Assembly: GCF_907165045.1 (NCBI RefSeq)
Contig: NZ_CAJRAU010000003.1
Location: 682,001-746,000, forward strand
DNA length: 64,000 bases
Direction: 5' to 3'
Source: Dyadobacter linearis
GTDB taxonomy: Bacteria; Bacteroidota; Bacteroidia; Cytophagales; Spirosomataceae
Position 1 is the stretch's first letter; the number at the start of each line of letters is the position of its first letter. Under the pieces are notes generated by a model, which did no database searches, had not been told where the DNA came from, and worked only from the letters and a program-made list of their open reading frames with translations. Positions 27,001 through 33,892 of the stretch are shown piece after piece. The translations under genes were made by a program, and so were the position numbers.

Positions 27001-27795
27001 GCGATCGGTAGCAAATCAGAGCTGGTTACCCAGGCTGACTGGATATTGAGAACTTCTCTTGTTTCGGCAAGATCAGGGATTGAGAAGGTATTTTACTATC
27101 AGATGTATGACGATAACAACGGTTCAGGTATGTTCGGAACTTCCGGCCTGCTCAACTCCGATCAGACCCGTCGCCCGGCTGCGGATTATCTTTTTCAGGT
27201 TAATAAACAATTTGGGAACTACCGCTACAAGGAAACCCTGAACTCGGATCCTATTGTGGATCGCTACGAGTTGGATGGAAAATCAATGTACGTTCTGACC
27301 GTGCCGGATGAAGTTGGCCGCACAGCTGAATATACCCTGAATCTTAATGAAGCGGGCGTAGCGAAAATCTTCACCCCGCAGGTTGGAAGTAACAATATGA
27401 GCTCACAGCAACTGCCGATTATAGACGGACAAGTTACCGTTACAGCTGGCGAAACGCCGATTTTCGTAATAGCCGACAATTCAAATGCAAGAATGGCCCC
27501 GGTTGAAATCGCGGCACCAATAGTTGAAGAAGTGCTGCACGCGGAAGTTAATATCTTCCCCAATCCTACCACTGATTTTATCAGCATTGATCTGGCCAAC
27601 GAAAAAAACTCACAGGTAGAGATCAAGATATTCGAAGCTGCGACCGGCCGCCTCCACCATACTTCGAAGGTGAATAAGCCTGGTAACAAGTTTTCACACC
27701 GGATCAATATCGCACACTTCCCGGCGAGCATGTACATTGTAGAAGTCAGCCAGGAACAGGAACACGCGTTCCGAAAAGTAGCGAAAATAAACTAA
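24019..27795 (+). CDS. Secreted multi-CBM6 glycoside-hydrolase-like protein with T9SS domain
   Basis: A 1258-residue exported protein with a signal peptide ending near GVNGFSQ. Three CBM6-like modules follow (about 22-150, 155-275 and 285-405), each with an A/PGKIEAENY-type start, a DWxDYxVN core and a FNWFEV end. Then come an Ig-like domain (about 410-500) and a discoidin-like segment (about 510-645). The TIM-barrel-like domain (about 660-1020) carries IECDNERDKWW and WITETGYDIN, whose Glu residues fit an acid/base and a nucleophile of clan-A glycoside hydrolases. The last 75 residues are a T9SS type A sorting domain (VNIFPNPTTDFISIDL onward). The substrate is unknown; a plant or algal polysaccharide is plausible. 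Confidence 0.85.
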   Translation: MKHLLLIIVMFVTGVNGFSQTYRALSGKIEAENYDAISGVGTEATEDAGGGLDVGWMNDSSYVDYHVNTSSAGFYTFKVRIANGFSDNASLQIKGANGTVLGQRTLPRTGGMQGWTTVNMFALLPHGDQTIRFYAERGVFALNWFEAAPSAISLPGKVESENFELASNVRNESAQGASGGANVTDIDDNDWLDYNVNVSAAGTYSFFFRVANAWGDGLIEIKDGSGPSLGQVSIPRTGGWQNYITVSTTATLTAGSHIIRLQATRGAFNFDWFEVAGTVPLLTHNIPGKIQAEEFHNIYSVQTENSNDSDGTMNVSGIDNGDWMDYHVNVPAAGPYAFNLRVASAQGNGLFEIKNEAGNVLGAVNIPWTGGWQSYATFGDTLNLPAGHQVLRLYANRGGFNFNWFEVQTVNVQKPAGVISFDALPAKSVTSGPFTLTATSTNTEVPITFSSSNTAVITVSNAGSNWQASVVGEGSAVITASQTESTSFSAASPVSRTQEVHPNSPSTPSNKITIDGKRWYQLTNASSSLEPLFDGNTQVSVNTGWGKVVNDYEAYYPLLEGEQMSLQSIKFFDHEGSAAQAPMTLSVITSNWERIEIASFKGYEYNSWVGPYPDAQLSEEEKFKLNSVVGNIKYLVLRIQGVMPTEIEFYGTYTPPTQGASPVPHKSVRLGDTFGVNGYEWNFEVGNNPQVINEPLMNAAKSFSGFRHYMDWEKLESQEGVYSYNPTMSGGWNYDAIYERCKAENIEVLACLKTLPGWMLDSYPAGERDNENTPVRFGMDFAAPASYIEQAKMGFQYAARYGSNTAVDPALLSTHSTPRWYNDVPNSVKIGLNLVKYIECDNERDKWWKGRKAYQTAREYAANLSAFYDGHKNTLGAGVGVKNADPNMKVVIAGLVTGSDYIKGMVDWCREFRGYKSDGSVNLCWDIVNFHLYIDNSTMTQSGTSTRGSAPENVNAKRIIDDYVKTSHEVSQDMPVWITETGYDINQGSPLKAIAIGSKSELVTQADWILRTSLVSARSGIEKVFYYQMYDDNNGSGMFGTSGLLNSDQTRRPAADYLFQVNKQFGNYRYKETLNSDPIVDRYELDGKSMYVLTVPDEVGRTAEYTLNLNEAGVAKIFTPQVGSNNMSSQQLPIIDGQVTVTAGETPIFVIADNSNARMAPVEIAAPIVEEVLHAEVNIFPNPTTDFISIDLANEKNSQVEIKIFEAATGRLHHTSKVNKPGNKFSHRINIAHFPASMYIVEVSQEQEHAFRKVAKIN

Positions 27796-27797
27796 AC

Positions 27798-27827
27798 GAA
27801 AATGGCCTGACGAATCAGGCCATTTTC
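27798..27827. terminator. Perfect bidirectional terminator
   Basis: GAAAATGGCCTGA (27798-27810), loop CGAA, TCAGGCCATTTTC (27815-27827) form a 13-bp perfect stem with A and T tracts at its base, between the convergent glycoside-hydrolase-like gene and the AraC-type regulator gene. Confidence 0.9.
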
Positions 27828-27830
27828 TTG

Positions 27831-28844
27831 TTAATATGCTGTTCCGGCAATGCGCCTTTCAAGTCGCGCGCTGCTTTCAAGCCGGGCGATATTGAATTTG
27901 TCACGATATTCTTTAGGCGTCACGCCGGTGCTTTTCTTGAATAGTTGCCTGAACGATTTCAGATCGTTATAACCCGAATTCAGCATTACTTCCAACACAC
28001 TTTGGTCTGTTTGCGCGAGCAGCTTTTTGGCCGCCTCAATCCTCGTACGCTGCAAATATTCGATCGGAGTTACGCCAATCGCCTGTTTGAATCTTCTCAC
28101 TACATTTCGCCTGCTCGCGGGAATATCCTGAATAAGCGTTTCAATGGTACTTCCTTCCTGATATTCCTTTTCGATTTTTTGCTGGGCAAGATTAACCAGT
28201 CCGTCGCCGTGATTGAGGGACGGGCTAAAAGTCCCGAAATATGTCTGCTGCTCACGATCCATATCAATCGCAAACATTTTGGCAGTCCGCAAAGTGAGCT
28301 CCTTCCCGCAGTAATGCTGAATGAGATAAAGCATCAGATGAAAACTGCTGGTTGCCCCGCCGCTTGTGTATATACCTCTATCGTCGGTCACCACGGCGTC
28401 GCTTTTCATGATCACATCCGGAAAGTTGGTTGCCAGCGCCTGGGCCGAGTCAATATGCGTGGTGGCTTCGCGGCCATTCAGCAAACCACCGGCAGCCAGC
28501 AGGAATGCGCCGGTACAAAAACTTGCGAGTTCGGCGCCGTTCTTATGTTGCTCAGAAAGCCAGGAAATACACATCTGGTTTGCCATAATCGAGGCTTTGA
28601 CATCACCCGCGCCGAATGCAGGCACCAGAATCAGGTTCTGTGCCGACGCATTTTCAATGGATTGCATGGAATACGACCCATAAAATGGGGCCGGTTCTTT
28701 TTCGGGAGAGAACAGCGTTATATTAAACGCCGGCTCCTGCCCTGCTTCTTTACAAAACGTATTTACAGATTCAAAAACATCCAGAATAGCCGCCACACTG
28801 AGCAAGCGGTGCCTATTCGTAATCAAAAGACCTAGTTGTACCAT
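27831..28844 (-). CDS. GlxA-type transcriptional regulator (DJ-1/PfpI plus AraC HTH)
   Basis: A 337-residue regulator. Residues 1-190 form a DJ-1/PfpI-like (class I glutamine amidotransferase-like) domain with the nucleophile-elbow sequence ELASFCTGAFLLAAGGLLNG. The C-terminal 100 residues hold two AraC helix-turn-helix motifs (IETLIQDIPASRRNVVRRFKQAIG, then SVLEVMLNSGYNDLKSFRQLFKKSTG). Such proteins sense small molecules and activate nearby or distant genes. The ATG at 28844 (MVQLGLLITN) is chosen because the long upstream extension lacks domain similarity. No obvious target is adjacent. Confidence 0.88.
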   Translation of the reverse strand: MVQLGLLITNRHRLLSVAAILDVFESVNTFCKEAGQEPAFNITLFSPEKEPAPFYGSYSMQSIENASAQNLILVPAFGAGDVKASIMANQMCISWLSEQHKNGAELASFCTGAFLLAAGGLLNGREATTHIDSAQALATNFPDVIMKSDAVVTDDRGIYTSGGATSSFHLMLYLIQHYCGKELTLRTAKMFAIDMDREQQTYFGTFSPSLNHGDGLVNLAQQKIEKEYQEGSTIETLIQDIPASRRNVVRRFKQAIGVTPIEYLQRTRIEAAKKLLAQTDQSVLEVMLNSGYNDLKSFRQLFKKSTGVTPKEYRDKFNIARLESSARLERRIAGTAY

Positions 28845-28983
28845 GGCTGTCAAATACGGATTTAAAAAAGTATGATGGGAAATGAAGTGGCTGTCAATAT
28901 AGAAAAAATTTGTCCTAAATACCCCTGTTAAGTTACTATTTCGCGTTAAGTTTTTATTTAATGGAGAATAGATTGGATTATTC

Positions 28984-29013
28984 TGGCCACGAATGCACGA
29001 ATTTACACGAATG
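28984..29013. repeat. Triple CACGAAT direct repeat
   Basis: CACGAAT occurs at 28988, 28996 and 29006 within a GGCCACGAATGCACGAAT stretch, in the 225-bp gap between the AraC-type regulator and the M23 peptidase. Similar strings recur in intergenic DNA of many bacteria; no function is known. Confidence 0.4.
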
Positions 29014-29069
29014 TCTCTCTGCCATTTATGGCATGGATTTGTTAGGAGTTCCACCGAACTTGTGATGAA

Positions 29070-30257
29070 ATGATGAAGATATTAAATAGTAGTTTGCTGA
29101 TTTTGTTTGTGTTGGCTGTGCTGGTGGGTTGTAAGCCGGTGCCGGTTTCGCATTGGTTTCCGGTTACGCCTCAGGAGCATTATGAGCGCGATTTGTTGAA
29201 GGCCAAAATGGAAAAGACAGCAGCCGGACAAACCTGGTTCCGCGTGGGCGAGGCGGTATTGCGTGACTCGGTATTTTCCGTCGCTCCGTATCAGGAGCGT
29301 TTTTTCCTGGGCGACTCGGTACCGGCGCAGGCGATCCGATTGCATATTCCAGATGGAAGAAAGCTGATCATTACGCCGAATCGGGCAGATAGTGATTCAA
29401 GCAGCCGCCTTTTTGTGGAATTATATAAAGTGAAACAAAACGGCAAAACGCAGCGACTGGACTACCTGCGCCAGGATGGACAATCACTCACTTACACGAA
29501 TTACGACAAGGATACTTTGCTATTGCGCCTGCAAACAGGTCTGAATGAGCACATTGCGGTATCGCTATCCCTCACCACTTTACCTTCACTCGCATTCCCC
29601 GTCGCGAGCCGTGGCATGGGCGACGTAATGAGCTTTTGGGGCGCCGACCGCGACGGCGGAGTACGTTCGCATGAAGGCATTGATATCCGGGCAAAAAAAG
29701 GAACGCCGGTTGTGGCGTCTGAAAGTGGCTTTATTACGCAGACAGGTACTAACAATCTTGGCGGAAAAGTAGTTTTCCTTTCGTCTCTTTCCAGCCCTTA
29801 TTCGTTGTATTACGCACATCTGGACAGCCAGCTGGTATCCACCGGCCAGCGCGTCACTTTGGGAGATACATTGGGACTCGTCGGAAATACCGGCAATGCG
29901 ATCACTACTGCGCCTCATCTGCATTTTGGGATATATCAGCGCGGGCAGGGTGCGGTGAACCCTTTGCCGTTTATCAACGACAGGCCGGAGAAAGTGCCCG
30001 GCTTGCCCGAAATGTCCAAATGGTTGGGAGATACTGTTACACTAAAAAGAAAGGTCAACTTGTTCACATCAGCACAATTTCAAAAAACGGAATTGATCCG
30101 GTCGCTGCCCCAAAATACCGTTCTGCGGGTTATTGGAGAAATGTCCAAAGGATTCCGCGTGCAGCTGGAAGATGGAACAAAAGGCTATATTCCCACTGTC
30201 CCGCTGCAAGCCTATCAGAGGCAGCGTACAGAAAGTACTGCGGCGATTTCGGATTGA
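29070..30257 (+). CDS. M23-family peptidoglycan endopeptidase lipoprotein with SH3-like C-terminus
   Basis: A 395-residue lipoprotein (MMKILNSSLLILFVLAVLVGC, Cys21). The LytM/M23 domain at about 170-300 has the zinc-binding His and Asp in RSHEGIDIRAKKGTPVVAS and the HLHFGIY motif near 290, so it is expected to cut peptidoglycan cross-links. A beta-rich N-terminal region of about 150 residues precedes it. The last 60 residues (NTVLRVIGEMSKGFRVQLEDGTKGYIP) look like a bacterial SH3 domain that binds cell wall. A terminator follows. ATG at 29070 or 29073 could be the start. Confidence 0.92.
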   Translation: MMKILNSSLLILFVLAVLVGCKPVPVSHWFPVTPQEHYERDLLKAKMEKTAAGQTWFRVGEAVLRDSVFSVAPYQERFFLGDSVPAQAIRLHIPDGRKLIITPNRADSDSSSRLFVELYKVKQNGKTQRLDYLRQDGQSLTYTNYDKDTLLLRLQTGLNEHIAVSLSLTTLPSLAFPVASRGMGDVMSFWGADRDGGVRSHEGIDIRAKKGTPVVASESGFITQTGTNNLGGKVVFLSSLSSPYSLYYAHLDSQLVSTGQRVTLGDTLGLVGNTGNAITTAPHLHFGIYQRGQGAVNPLPFINDRPEKVPGLPEMSKWLGDTVTLKRKVNLFTSAQFQKTELIRSLPQNTVLRVIGEMSKGFRVQLEDGTKGYIPTVPLQAYQRQRTESTAAISD

Positions 30258-30280
30258 TACCAGCAATTATTCCCTGTTTG

Positions 30281-30310
30281 AAGATGCAAAGGTAATACCC
30301 GCATCTTTTT
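30281..30310 (+). terminator. Rho-independent terminator after the M23 gene
   Basis: AAGATGC (30281-30287) pairs with GCATCTT (30301-30307) around a 13-base loop, followed by TTT. It lies 23 bp after the stop codon. Confidence 0.7.
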
Positions 30311-30317
30311 GTCAATC

Positions 30318-30364
30318 AATCGTATAAAAGCAGGAGACTTGAAAAATCATGCTTTTATACGATT
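30318..30364. repeat. Perfect 15-bp inverted repeat upstream of the sensor kinase gene
   Basis: AATCGTATAAAAGCA (30318-30332) and its exact complement TGCTTTTATACGATT (30350-30364) flank a 17-base spacer. It lies 66 bp before the kinase start and just past a good terminator, so it may be an operator or a second hairpin. Confidence 0.7.
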
Positions 30365-30430
30365 TTATTGAAGTGATTTATTTCGGAATTTTGCAAGCGT
30401 TATTTCCAGCTCAACTCCTCCGAATAATCT

Positions 30431-32359
30431 ATGAAATCAGTTTTGCAAGTCGCATTTTTCGTCCTGCTATGCCTGGATGCAGCCGCGCAAGAGAGTGACG
30501 CAAAAGCGATTTTGAAACGCATTCAATCCAGTCGGGAAGATACCAACCGCGTTCTCGCTTATATTGACTATGGACAGGTTCTTGAAAATGAAAATCTGGA
30601 CAGCGCAGCCAAGTATTATCTTCTCGCAGGCCAATTGAGCAAAAAGCTGGACTACCCGGCTGGGAGCTTCAAGTACATTACCTATTACACTTATGTTCTT
30701 AACCTCAAAGGGAAATTTGAGCAGGCACTGAAACTTAATAAGGAAAGTCTGGTGATCGCCAGGAAGATGAAAAGCCAGCTAAATATGGCAAAAAGCCAGG
30801 CCAATATCGCGGCAAGCTATACCTATCTCGGCAATTTCAGAGAGGCTGTAAAATACTACCAGCAGGCCGCTGGTAATCTCGAAAAGCTCGGAGCGACACA
30901 ATATCTCCCGCGACTTTACGTAAATATCGGCTCGGCTTTCGAACACGCCAACCTGTTTGAAAAATCGCTGACTTACAAGCAAAAGGCCGTTTCGCTTGCG
31001 AGGCAGCAGAAAGATAGTCTGCAACTCGCCGATCTGATCACTAATATCGGCAATACCTACTTCAATCTGAAACGGTACAAGGAAGCAGAAACACACTTAA
31101 AGGAAGGGCTTGCGATCTCCGGCAAAATTGGCGCGGATATGTTTGTCATTCAGGGATATACAGGGTTGTGCAGAATTAATAGAGCGCGCAAGAAGCTCGA
31201 TGAAGCCAGGAATTACGGTGAAAAAGCATTGACACTGGCCAGAAAAGCAGGAAATGTATTTCTGGAAATGGAAGCTTTGCGGGCGCTGATGTTTGTAGCC
31301 GAGGACAGTAACCAGACAGATTTATCCGCCGAATATACCGGGCAGGCGCTCAAAATCGCCGAGGAGAATGGTATGACAGACCATCTGATCGAGCTCTATG
31401 AAGATTACGCGACCGACCTCTACCGGCAAAACAGGCACCGATCGGCTTATGATTATTTATTGAAGTATGTTCAGCTCAACGATTCCATACAGGGAGCCGA
31501 TGTGCAGAAGCAACTTCAGGAACTGGATACCAAATATGAAACGGCCCAAAAGGAAAAGCAGATCGTCATTCTTGAAAATGAAAAGCAAACCCGAAATACG
31601 CTGATATATGGTCTGATCGCCGGTCTGATCGTACTTCTGGTGATCGCAGTGCTCATTTACAGGAACATTGTGATCAGGAAACGGATCGCGGAAAACGAGG
31701 TTACGCAGCTGCAACAGGAAAAGCAACTTGTTGCTACCAACTCTATTCTAAAAGGTCAGGAAGAAGAACGAACGCGCGTGGCCCGCGACCTGCACGACGG
31801 GCTGGGCGGGTTATTGTCAGGTATCAAATTAACGCTCAATTCCGTGAAAGGAAATGTAATTCTGCCAGAGGAAAGCGCGCTGACGTTTACGCGGGCGCTC
31901 AACCAGCTCGACGGCGCGATTGGTGAAATGCGCCGGGTGGCACACAGTATGATGCCCGAAACGCTCGTCCGCTTCGGACTGATTGACGCGCTCACCGATT
32001 TTTGCGACGGTATCAGTACCTCGGGCACGCTGAAAGTGACCATGCAGCATTTCGGGTTGGAAAAACGGCTGGATTCTTCGGTGGAGATCGTACTCTACCG
32101 GATTGTTCAGGAGCTTTTGAACAATGTTTTGAAATATGCGGAAGCTACCGAAGTACAGGTGCAGCTCACCAAAGCCGATCACGTTGTGAGCCTTACTGTG
32201 GAAGATAATGGCAAGGGATTTGACCTGGCTGCGCTGGAACAAAACAAAGGTGCCGGTTTCCGGAATGTGCAGGCCAGGGTAGATTATCTGAACGGGCGGC
32301 TTGATATTCAGTCCGCTCCGGGCGAGGGCACTTCTATATTGGTTGAAATTGAAATCTAA
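30431..32359 (+). CDS. TPR-containing sensor histidine kinase (HisKA_3 type)
   Basis: A 642-residue kinase. After a signal peptide come tetratricopeptide repeats over about 40-370 (ANIAASYTYLGNFREAVKYYQQAAGNL, TNIGNTYFNLKRYKEAETHLKEGL and others). A membrane helix (TLIYGLIAGLIVLLVIAVLIYRN) lies at about 387-410, followed by a coiled coil. The HisKA_3 phosphoacceptor motif is ARDLHDGLGGLLSGIKLTLN with His455, and the ATPase domain shows VQELLNNVLKYAEA and VEDNGKGFDL. The TPRs should be periplasmic and bind a peptide or protein signal. It is paired with the NarL-type regulator gene 19 bp downstream. Confidence 0.93.
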   Translation: MKSVLQVAFFVLLCLDAAAQESDAKAILKRIQSSREDTNRVLAYIDYGQVLENENLDSAAKYYLLAGQLSKKLDYPAGSFKYITYYTYVLNLKGKFEQALKLNKESLVIARKMKSQLNMAKSQANIAASYTYLGNFREAVKYYQQAAGNLEKLGATQYLPRLYVNIGSAFEHANLFEKSLTYKQKAVSLARQQKDSLQLADLITNIGNTYFNLKRYKEAETHLKEGLAISGKIGADMFVIQGYTGLCRINRARKKLDEARNYGEKALTLARKAGNVFLEMEALRALMFVAEDSNQTDLSAEYTGQALKIAEENGMTDHLIELYEDYATDLYRQNRHRSAYDYLLKYVQLNDSIQGADVQKQLQELDTKYETAQKEKQIVILENEKQTRNTLIYGLIAGLIVLLVIAVLIYRNIVIRKRIAENEVTQLQQEKQLVATNSILKGQEEERTRVARDLHDGLGGLLSGIKLTLNSVKGNVILPEESALTFTRALNQLDGAIGEMRRVAHSMMPETLVRFGLIDALTDFCDGISTSGTLKVTMQHFGLEKRLDSSVEIVLYRIVQELLNNVLKYAEATEVQVQLTKADHVVSLTVEDNGKGFDLAALEQNKGAGFRNVQARVDYLNGRLDIQSAPGEGTSILVEIEI

Positions 32360-32378
32360 TTGAAGTAAAACTTTTACC

Positions 32379-32996
32379 ATGAGTATCAAGATCCTGATCG
32401 TAGACGACCACCCGCTGGTACTGGAAGGTTTGAAATCATTACTGACTGACTGTGAAGGTCTTGAAGTAGTCGGAACTGCCTCCAATGCGATCGACGCTAT
32501 TTCATTTCTCAAAACGAACGAAGTAGATATTGCTTTTCTGGATATTAACCTGCCCGATATCAGTGGAATAGAGCTTTGCAAGAAGATCAAAGAGCAACAT
32601 CCGACTGTCAAAACGCTGGCGCTGAGCACATTTAATGAGCGGGCTTACGTTTCACGCATGATCCAGAACGGCGCATCGGGGTATTTGATCAAAAGTTCGG
32701 GAAAAGAAGATATCCTCGAAGCGATCCGGCAGGTGCAGGCTGGGGGTTATTTTATGAATGTAAATTTCGACCAGGCTACTTCTTCCGCCCCACCCAAAAC
32801 CGTCCCGTTTTTAACCAGACGTGAAAAGGAGGTATTGATATTGATCGCAGAAGGACTTACTAACCCCCAGATCGCCGAGCAGCTTTTCATCAGCGTCACA
32901 ACCGTAAATACCCATCGTCAGAACCTGTTAATGAAGTTTGAAGTATCCAATACCGCGTCGCTGATCAAGCTTGCAGCTGGATTGGGGTTGATTTGA
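32379..32996 (+). CDS. NarL/FixJ-type response regulator
   Basis: A 205-residue regulator. The receiver domain (1-120) has Asp9/Asp10 and phosphorylation site Asp55 in IAFLDINLPDISG. The C-terminal LuxR-type helix-turn-helix is LTRREKEVLILIAEGLTNPQIAEQLF followed by ISVTTVNTHRQNLLMKF. It is the cognate partner of the upstream HisKA_3 kinase, from which it is separated by 19 bp. The targets are unknown. A weak 4-bp hairpin with eight T at about 33000 may end the transcript. Confidence 0.94.
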   Translation: MSIKILIVDDHPLVLEGLKSLLTDCEGLEVVGTASNAIDAISFLKTNEVDIAFLDINLPDISGIELCKKIKEQHPTVKTLALSTFNERAYVSRMIQNGASGYLIKSSGKEDILEAIRQVQAGGYFMNVNFDQATSSAPPKTVPFLTRREKEVLILIAEGLTNPQIAEQLFISVTTVNTHRQNLLMKFEVSNTASLIKLAAGLGLI

Positions 32997-33066
32997 TGCA
33001 TTAGCATTTTTTTTGAGCCTCGGCGATATTTCCAATCGGGTCGGGACCTGGAAAAGGCTCTCTACA

Positions 33067-33249
33067 TTACCCAGCGAAATATATATCGGAAACCTTTACT
33101 TTGCGCGTTTTTCCTTCCTTCACTTGATTAATCGACTCGAGGAGCTCGTTCCTGTTGGCTTCCGTACTTAGCAGGTATTGGGTAGCGTCATGATTGATAG
33201 TAACAGACTTGCTCGAGTTTTTTGGAATTCGCTCCATCTTTTTGGCCAT
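33067..33249 (-). CDS. Small antitoxin-like protein without a neighbouring toxin
   Basis: A 60-residue basic protein starting MAKKMERIPKNSSKSVTIN. The stretch LLSTEANRNELLESINQVKEGKTRKVKVSDI resembles the C-terminal, toxin-binding part of Phd/YefM-like or related antitoxins (a helix with small spacing, then an EGK turn and a hydrophobic tail). This is a resemblance by eye, not a firm family match. No toxin-sized ORF adjoins it, so it could be an orphan antitoxin or another small regulator. Confidence 0.4.
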   Translation of the reverse strand: MAKKMERIPKNSSKSVTINHDATQYLLSTEANRNELLESINQVKEGKTRKVKVSDIYFAG

Positions 33250-33290
33250 ACGTTGCGAGGTTTTAGAAAATCAATCTCATTTTCCTGACT

Positions 33291-33602
33291 CTAATCGACA
33301 ATCGGTGCAAGTGCAAATCTTTTCTTTAAACCGATGTACGCAATCCACATCACACAAAGCCCGCCATACGCAAGATAGAGGCGATCCAGCTCGAAGGTTT
33401 TTGCATAGGAATAGTAGTATTGATAAACACCTATGATCTGTTTTGAACCATTGAGGAGAGATAAAAACTGAAAACAGGAAGCCCCGAAATCTAACGAATT
33501 GATTTGTTCATTTCGGCATTGATATACTAGAACTGTCACATATACTATACCGCCGAATCCGGTCCAGCAGGCGGTAAAAAACGGAGTTACTTCCATTGGC
33601 AT
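33291..33602 (-). CDS. Small hydrophobic membrane protein, coupled to a glycine-rich peptide gene
   Basis: A 103-residue protein with a hydrophobic N-terminal helix (FFTACWTGFGGIVYVTVLVY), a C-terminal helix (LYLAYGGLCVMWIAYIGL) and an aromatic-rich middle. It is basic at its C-terminus. Its ATG overlaps the TAA of the upstream glycine-rich gene (TAATG), which points to translational coupling. No family was recognised. By position it could be an immunity or accessory protein for the upstream peptide, which is only a hypothesis. Confidence 0.5.
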   Translation of the reverse strand: MPMEVTPFFTACWTGFGGIVYVTVLVYQCRNEQINSLDFGASCFQFLSLLNGSKQIIGVYQYYYSYAKTFELDRLYLAYGGLCVMWIAYIGLKKRFALAPIVD

Positions 33603-33796
33603 TACATATTTTGCTCGCCACGGATCCGCTTTTCGCTGTTGACCTCAGCCAGGCCACAAACGGTCGCCCCGACCAGGCCGCCGGTCACGGCACCGGAAAA
33701 TCCGAACAACGAGCCGCCCAACATTGCTCCTCCTCCAATCCCTGAAAGTGCTGCGGTAATTACCGATGCCCAATTTATATGTGTAATCGCTTTCAT
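33602..33796 (-). CDS. Small glycine-zipper peptide, bacteriocin-like in composition
   Basis: A 64-residue protein. Residues 12-49 form one hydrophobic Gly-rich stretch (ALSGIGGGAMLGGSLFGFSGAV, then TGGLVGATVCG) with GxxxG spacing typical of glycine-zipper membrane peptides, including some class II bacteriocins and toxins. The C-terminal tail is charged (EVNSEKRIRGEQNM). There is no clear cleavable leader with a double-glycine site. Its stop codon overlaps the start of the small membrane protein gene. Confidence 0.45.
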   Translation of the reverse strand: MKAITHINWASVITAALSGIGGGAMLGGSLFGFSGAVTGGLVGATVCGLAEVNSEKRIRGEQNM

Positions 33797-33892
33797 CAGG
33801 TTTTCAAATGCTTATATGAAATTTACGAAATTCGATTTACACAAATCAAATAACATAGACTTCCTCGAATTATCCTGCGGTAGCTAAATTTT

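Noticed and set aside
27945-28835. 296-residue frame on the plus strand
   Set aside because: Antisense to the well-supported GlxA-type regulator; its composition is that of a shadow frame.
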